From Scenedesmus sp. ARA3 (taxonomy: Eukaryota; Chlorophyta; Chlorophyceae; Sphaeropleales; Scenedesmaceae): DNA of 64,000 nucleotides. A program made the translations under genes and the position numbers. The DNA lies in contig RWJK01000193.1 of NCBI GenBank assembly GCA_004335835.1, forward strand, positions 81,504-145,503, read 5' to 3'. Positions within the stretch are counted from its first letter, which is position 1. Each line of letters starts with the position of its first letter. Shown here piece by piece: positions 58,266 through 64,000 of the stretch. The notes below the pieces were generated by a model. That model had not been told where the DNA came from, searched no databases, and saw only the letters and a program-made list of their open reading frames with translations.

Positions 58266-61200
58266 ATGGGGACCAGCAGCATAGCAGAGGCCTTAGAGGT
58301 CGAGGAAGTACCGCTGAAGAAGTCCTCTGCCAGCAGGCTGAACGGTTTGCATGCGGACAGGCAGCATGCCCACCATATTTCGGTGGACACCGAGGCAAAG
58401 CAGAAGCTCTCAGATGTAGTTGCTAAGAAAACCATCCGATGTGGCTTGCTCATCCTCACATGGTGCGTATGCACGGGCAAGCACAACTTGCTGGTTCCAG
58501 GCAGCTGATGCGTACCAGCCATTCCAACTGTCTGCTCAGCAACGCTGCTTTGCAGCAAGTCGCGCAGCGCATGATTCATCAGCAATGCCTCTGTGGTTGT
58601 CACTGCAAGGGAAGGAATGTTACATGTGAATGATACAGACCAAACCCAACCTATACCCTGCCATGGCATAACCTTATGTTGGACAGGTTGTAGGCCCTGA
58701 GGCAACTGAACTTGTCCCCGTGCCTGTGCTGTTGCTGATGTGGCTGCTCCCTTGGTCGTGTAGGTACTTCCTAAGCACATTGCTTGGCATGTTTAATAAG
58801 AAGCTTGTCGGGAAGAAACACGGAATATTCGGCAATGGCGGCTTCCCAGGTTGGCTGCTAGCTTGACTTGAACGCAGCAACAGGAGCAGCAGCGGTGCAC
58901 ACAGCTGCAATAGGCGAGCAGCAGTAGGAGCAGGACAGACTGAAAACAGCAGCATACTCAGCAGCAGCAGCACCAGCACTAGCAGGCACAGCTGCAGGCT
59001 GGCAGTTTGTTTGGTGCGCTGGCTGGCAGCAGATGTCAAGCGACTGGATTGCTGCTGCACGCCCTGGCCATTGCACTAGCAATAGCAGGTCGCAGACATC
59101 AACACTGCCTTGCCACAGCTGTCTCAGCGCGTCAAGTTGCAACTGGTGACAGAGGTGGCAGCATGTATCCTTGCACCAGACATGCCAGCAGCAGCTAGCC
59201 ACAGCGATTGTTGGGGGAGCGTGCAGCAGTGCCTGGGCAGCAGGACATCCAAAGCAGCTGATGTACACTGTGCACAGCTCTTTACCCTTCTTCTGCCATC
59301 CTCTACTGCAGTTGGTTGGGAGCCTGATATGTCATTGTGCCCTGTCTCGCATCTGCTGCTGTGCAGCGCCTCTGCTGCTGACTGGGGTGCAGTTTTTCTT
59401 CCAGCACCTTCTCGCGCGGCTGGTGTTTTCCACTGGGCTGATACAGCGCACCGGCAGCCCCTTCACCTGGCGAGAATGGGGCAAGCTGGGTGCGTGAGCA
59501 GTAGGCAGCAGAGGTAGAGTCACGGGATTGCACGCCGCTGCAGCACCACTGGGGCAACAGCACCAGCAGCACTACCAGCAACAGCAGCAGCACATGAAGC
59601 AGCAATCATGCTGAATTCAGGCGCACAGCCCTGCTGCTTCGTGCACACTGAGCATCACGTGTTTAGCTCGCACTTGCGTAACAGGCAAGCAGCTGCACTG
59701 CTCGTTATGACATTACCTACATGCGTCAGTACACCGACGCTGACTGCACCCCTACGCGCCTGCCCTGCTCGCCTTCAACTCTCCTCACTTCTGCTTCCCT
59801 GCGCAGTGCTGCCCAACGGCGCTGTGACTGGGCTGGACATCGGCTTCAGCAACGCCAGCCTGGTGCACATCACCATGAGCTTCTACACCATGTGCAAGTC
59901 CACCACGCCCATCTTCCTGCTGGGCTTTGCCTTCATCTGGCGGCTGGAGACGTGAGTGGTGCATCTGTTCCTTTTTTCGGGTTTGGGGCTTCTCATGCTC
60001 TTTGCCCTGCTGCCCGTGTGCTCCGCGTCCATCTTTTCCCTGGGCTTTGTTGTCATTTGGCAGCCAGGGACGTGAGCAGCAGTTGGGTGTGCCAGGGCTG
60101 ATGTTCCACCAGCCGCCAGCTGGGGCAAGGAAACTGTTACTGGTACATGTCAATGCAAGGCAGTCGCTATGCCTGGCGCCACTACACGTAGAGCAGCAGC
60201 ACTGAGGGCATCAGTAGCAGGTACTTTGTCGTTGGAGCATTCCAGCTCCCAACAGTTGTGCTGCTGACTGACTTTGCTGCTGCCACTGCTGCTGCTGCTG
60301 CTGCTGCAGGCCGAGCTGGGGCCTGGCTGGCGTGGTGGCTGTGATTGTGTCAGGGCTGCTGCTGCTGGTGCAGGGCGAGGCCGAGTTTGACACCACGGGC
60401 TTCATGCTGGTCATGAGCGCCAGCTGCATGTCTGGCCTGCGCTTCACGCTCACGCAGCTGCTGCTGCACGGCAGCAAGGGCGCGGGCGAGGGCGGGCGCA
60501 GCAGCAGCGACGGCGGCGGGCGCAGCAGCAGCGACGGCCACAGTGAGTGCGGGACGGCGGCAGCTGCGTGCGTGGGGGCGTCGAATGCGAGACGCCCAAA
60601 GAGCTGTGGCTGACTGTGGTTGCGTGTGGGGGTCGGCCAGTGGCGGCAGCAGCAGCAGCAGCGTGTGCTTGACACGCTCCATTGTGCACTAACTGACACA
60701 GCAAGACACTCGATCAGCCGACAAGACAATTGTCCAGCCACCAAATAGCCGCTCACGCGCTTGCCGTGCTGCTATGTTTGCTGCTGCAGGCCCCACGCCG
60801 TTTGGCGGGCCGCTGGAGGTGCTTGAGGTGCTGACGCCCGTCATGTCGGTCACGACGCTGCTGCTGTCGCTGGCCACGGAGCAGCTGTGGCACGTGCTGC
60901 CGTCCTCGCCGTACTTCAACAGCGCGCCGCATTTGCTTATAACGGCGCTGCTCATACTCACGGGGGCCCTGATCGCCTTCCTGATGGTGTGGGCGGAGTA
61001 CCAGGTGCGTGGCGTTGCATCTTCTAAAGCAGCCTGTGTGTAAGCTGCAGGGCGGGCAATCCCGTGCTTGGCTGCAGTGCTGCTGCAACTTGCCGCAGAC
61101 AACGTCTAGGAACCCATGTAGTGGCTTGCCTGCAGCAGGAGTGTTGTTGACTGCTTGCACGGCAGCTAGCTGAGTCTGAATTTTTGCTGGTGCTGCTGCT

Positions 61201-61672
61201 GCAGGTGATCAAGGAGACGTCTGCGCTCACCTTCATGATTGCCGGCACGGTCAAGGAGGTTGTAACAGTTATAACAGCTGTCATCGTCTTTGGGGACCAG
61301 TTTGGGATCATCAACGGCGTGGGGCTGGTCATTGTCATTGCCGGGGTGCTGCTGTTCAACTGGTACAAGCTGCAGCGGCTGAAGGCCAGCATGCGACAGC
61401 GCATTCTCAGCAGAGAGGGCTCGGTGGACATCGAAGGGCCAGACGGCGTGCCCATCCACGTGGTGGCGGCAGCACACAGCAGCGGCTCTGCTGCGACGCT
61501 CGGCAGCCCGATGCGAAGGGATAGGGAGCGGGATAGTATTAGGGATAGAGAGAATGCGGCTGCTGAGGAGCATGGCGTGCTGCTGAGCAAGCGGCGCAGC
61601 AGCCTTGAGGAGCAGGAAGCGCAGGAGGTGGTGCAGGCGCTGGAGTTTGAGCCGCTGCTGCCATGGCGGTGA
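58266..61672 (+). CDS. SLC35C2: SLC35C2-type nucleotide-sugar/triose-phosphate-like transporter
   Basis: Seven exons: 58266-58462, 58764-58849, 59367-59489, 59807-59951, 60310-60542, 60790-61004 and 61205-61672. All phases agree, giving about 488 residues. It belongs to the drug/metabolite transporter (TPT/EamA) superfamily. Motifs include [72 protein letters not shown] and [20 protein letters not shown]. About ten hydrophobic segments are visible. An acidic cytosolic N-terminus precedes them, and a charged tail of about 100 residues follows. A Gly/Ser-rich insert lies in the loop near 60480-60540. Animal SLC35C2 is a Golgi protein affecting GDP-fucose use; substrate and compartment here are inference. 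Confidence 0.94.
60015..60080. repeat. Echo of the 3' part of transporter exon 4
   Basis: It resembles the [15 protein letters not shown] codons and the acgtgag donor of exon 4 (ends 59951), about 120 nt downstream, with more divergence than most echoes. Confidence 0.75.
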
Positions 61673-62771
61673 CACACACACACACACGGTTGGGTGGCAG
61701 CTGTTTTGTGCGCGGTAGCTAGGTAGTTAGGTGTGTCATGTGCGCATGCAGCTGTGTGGGAGCAGTGCGCGTGCGCGTTGAACCGGCCTGAGGCTCCTCT
61801 TTGTGTATTGATGCACGTGAGGCGGCTGCAGGGCGCGGAACGCCTCATCTGATGTGGTGCGTTGTCACTCATTCTTACATGGCCGCACAGCCATCTAGAA
61901 CTTGCAGGAACTCAACTCTGGTTTGATATAGCTGGCTTGGCCCGGCGTGGTATCAACTTGACAAAAAGGTTTTTGGGGCATCAGCCGCGGCTTGAGCACT
62001 GCTCTGCTGGCAGCAGAATGGCACAGGAAGCTGCAGATGATTGGTTGAGAACCGCTTGTGGCTTCTGCATCCTTCGCTGTGTGTAGCAGATGCAGGCAGG
62101 GGTGTAGTAGTGGTAGCTGGCAGCCACTTGTGCAAGGATACCATGGCATCGCCTGCTTGCAGCCAGTGACTCTAAGGACAATGGTCCACTTGTGCTTGGA
62201 GCGGGCAAGCCGTCATAAATGAGCCCAGCTCTTGTCAAACAAACGCTCGCTGCATGTTGCAGTGCACGCAGAGTAGCTGTGTGTGGTGAAGCAACGGGCT
62301 GAACCGGTGATTACTGGCGGGCATCTGCTCGTGCCAGTGCAAGCAGGCTTTTATATTGCAACTAAAGCTACTTTTCAGCCTTTTTCAGTTGCAACGAGAG
62401 TAAGAACTTGCCTAAGCGGCTTGTAAACCCGCACCGGTGACCGCCACAAACCGGAGGAGGATTTAGTGACAGCTCCGACGCACACATCATCTCAATTGCC
62501 GCAATTGAGTTGAATTTGTGACTTTAAGAAAGAACACGTGCGCTTAGCATAAGGCACTGCAGTCCCGTGGGCACTTGTGCTGCGTGTACTAGAGCTGCTG
62601 CAGAACGCTAAGCTCAATTGGCGCTGCATTCAGCCGTTTCTTCGTATTACAAGCAAAGTTGCTACGTAGCGTGTTCGAGCCGTCTCACACGAAAGTGTAA
62701 AGCAGCACGCTGCTGAAGGTGGTGTCACCAGAGCCACAGGATTGCAACAACACACAGCAGGAGGAGCAGCC
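61673..62771. other. Intergenic, transporter 3' flank and OvoA promoter
   Basis: 1.1 kb between plus-strand genes. A (CA)n run directly follows the transporter stop (about 61674-61687). The stretch 62350-62560 is AT-richer. No coding exon was recognised. Confidence 0.45.
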
Positions 62772-63940
62772 ATGGCAACGCGGAATCCCAGGTACGTCTC
62801 AGACTTAGGCTGCAACCATTGGCAGCTCCAACAGCATCCAGCTGCTTTCTGAACCAGCACAGGCCTTACCAGCAACCCCCAGCAGCAGCCATTTTGGAAT
62901 CGGCACATCAGCATTGTCTCAAAAGCACCTCCAGCAACAGCAGCAGCCATCACAGCAGCTACGACCAACATACGTGTGTTTGTGCTCCTGTTTCTTTCGC
63001 AGCCTGAACATTACCCCCAGCCTGAAGAGGAACCATGGGCAGCAGCGCAGCGCTGCTGACGATGAGCTCATGGGCGCGAGGGGTGACTGGTGGTGGACTG
63101 GGCTGAAGCCAACAGCATGCCCTGGTTTTGACGAGGATGCTGGTGTGCTCAGGTGCGTTGACGTGCGGCATGCAATTGAGTAGGAGGTGTTGACATACAG
63201 CGAGCTTTGTAGCAGCTGTGCGCCTCACTTGTACGAATGAGACTTCGGCTGCTTGTGTTGGCAGCTGCTGGAAAGTTGTGCAGCGCTCGAGGCTACGGCA
63301 TGACATGTGTTGCAGCAGTAGAAGCTGGGCACAAAGCTCCATTTTGCTGGCACGACGAAGCAGCAGCTGGCACATGCAGTATCCTTGCACGCACCTGTTG
63401 CGCTGCAAGCAATCAAGGAGCCCTTGCATAGCACAACCAGCACAGCAATCAGAAAGTCAAAACCACTATGGGTTTCAATTTCCTGCAGGTCCCTGCCGCT
63501 GCCCAACACAGCAACTGCCACCCGCCAGCAGGTCATTGATTACTTTGACAACTGCTGGACGCAGACGGAGGTGCTGTTTGCGTGCCTGCAGGTGAGGCTA
63601 GCAGCGGCACAGTCAAACTAGCAGTCAGAGCAGCTTGACTGAGACGTATCAAAGCAGCTGCAAACAGTAAGTGCAGGTGTACATACACAGCAACTGCAGC
63701 TGGGGCGTGCAAGTGTACCCGTTGCCTTCCAGTGGTGGTTTTCCTGCAAGCACCTGGTTGCCACAAACATACCTAAACTGCAATCATGTTTCCTGCAGGG
63801 CAACGATGCCTTCTACAGGCAGCCCTACCACCAGCTGCGCCACCCCATGGTGTTCTACTACGTGCACCCTGCGGTGCTGTACATCAACAAGTTCAGGGTG
63901 GCTGGGCTGCTGGACGAGGGCATCGACCAGTTCATTGAGC

Positions 63941-63942
<2 letters not shown>
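62772..63942 (+). CDS. OVOA: OvoA, 5-histidylcysteine sulfoxide synthase, 5' part only
   Basis: Four exons are visible: 62772-62791, 63003-63152, 63489-63591 and 63799-63942, with phases agreeing. The gene continues beyond the window. The 139 residues seen match the N-terminus of OvoA: GDWWWTGLKPTACPGFDED, RSLPLPNTATATRQQVIDYF, WTQTEVLFACLQGNDAFY and QPYHQLRHPMVFYYVHPAVL then YINKFRVAGLLD. OvoA joins cysteine sulfur to histidine C5 in ovothiol synthesis, using Fe(II) and O2. Its C-terminal sulfatase-modifying-factor and methyltransferase domains would lie outside. The first exon encodes only six codons and two bases. The start ATG lies in a GCAGCCATGG context. Confidence 0.93.

Positions 63943-64000
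<58 letters not shown>
63943..64000. repeat. (GT)n microsatellite at the OvoA intron 4 donor
   Basis: At least 29 GT units run to the window edge. The run begins exactly at the exon boundary (GAGCAG then gtgtgt), so the 5' splice site is part of the repeat. Confidence 0.95.

Noticed and set aside
58232..58780. Minus-strand open frame overlapping the transporter's first exons
   Set aside because: The plus strand there encodes the conserved transporter start and [14 protein letters not shown]; the minus frame is a shadow.
1..64000. tRNA or rRNA genes
   Set aside because: No cloverleaf or T-loop (GGTTCGAATCC-like) sequence and no rRNA-like segment was noticed by eye; a covariance-model search would settle this.

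Overview
The window is nuclear DNA of a green alga. Genes are split into many short exons with GT-AG introns. Donors are mostly gtgagt, gtgcg or gtgagg, and acceptors are mostly tgcag. Coding sequence is moderately GC-rich, and CAG/CTG runs are dense in both introns and exons. The gene set is plastid and plant-like: ClpR, CDSP32-like, VDE-related protein, SDE3/MOV10-like helicase and OvoA. A chlorophyte of the Sphaeropleales/Chlamydomonadales type (perhaps a Scenedesmus relative) fits best, but this is inference from style and gene content, not a database match.

Layout from left to right. (1) 1530-6092, minus: plastid ClpR, a catalytically dead ClpP paralogue. (2) 7294-10468, plus: phosphoserine aminotransferase. 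(3) 11616-14673, plus: secreted or GPI-anchored two-domain fasciclin protein. (4) 16026-24398, plus: SDE3/MOV10-type RNA helicase with an N-terminal U1-type zinc finger. (5) 28749-31055, minus: CDSP32-like double thioredoxin. (6) 32069-34554, plus: octanoyltransferase LIP2/LipB. (7) 35963-39912, minus: large MYND-finger protein. (8) 40335-44695, plus: violaxanthin de-epoxidase-related protein. (9) 47788-50652, minus, and (10) 51416-53107, plus: two unrecognised genes. (11) 53863-57038, minus: TauD/TfdA-type Fe(II)/2-oxoglutarate oxygenase. (12) 58266-61672, plus: SLC35C2-type transporter. (13) 62772 onward, plus: 5' end of OvoA (ovothiol synthase), cut by the window edge. Eleven models were rebuilt exon by exon, and reading phase agrees across every junction; in the TauD gene the first exon is missing. 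The CDSP32-like and MYND models also keep phase, but the 5' end of the first and one stretch of the second are open.

The genes do not form an operon or an obvious pathway cluster. Several concern plastid proteostasis, redox or thiol chemistry, but that may be coincidence.

The most unusual feature is a recurrent pattern I call exon echoes. In at least six genes, introns or flanks carry one to three diverged tandem copies of part of the adjacent exon plus the adjoining intron. The copies span the acceptor side or the donor side. Many have lost a splice site or gained a stop, and one (56327-56449) is a complete, splice-competent second copy of an exon. Other oddities are a nested perfect-hairpin array in a LIP2 intron, CTG tracts placed just upstream of 3' splice sites, a splice donor embedded in a (GT)n microsatellite, a dispersed repeat shared by 34871 and 54326, and a MYND gene with an in-frame TAA in a coding-like stretch.
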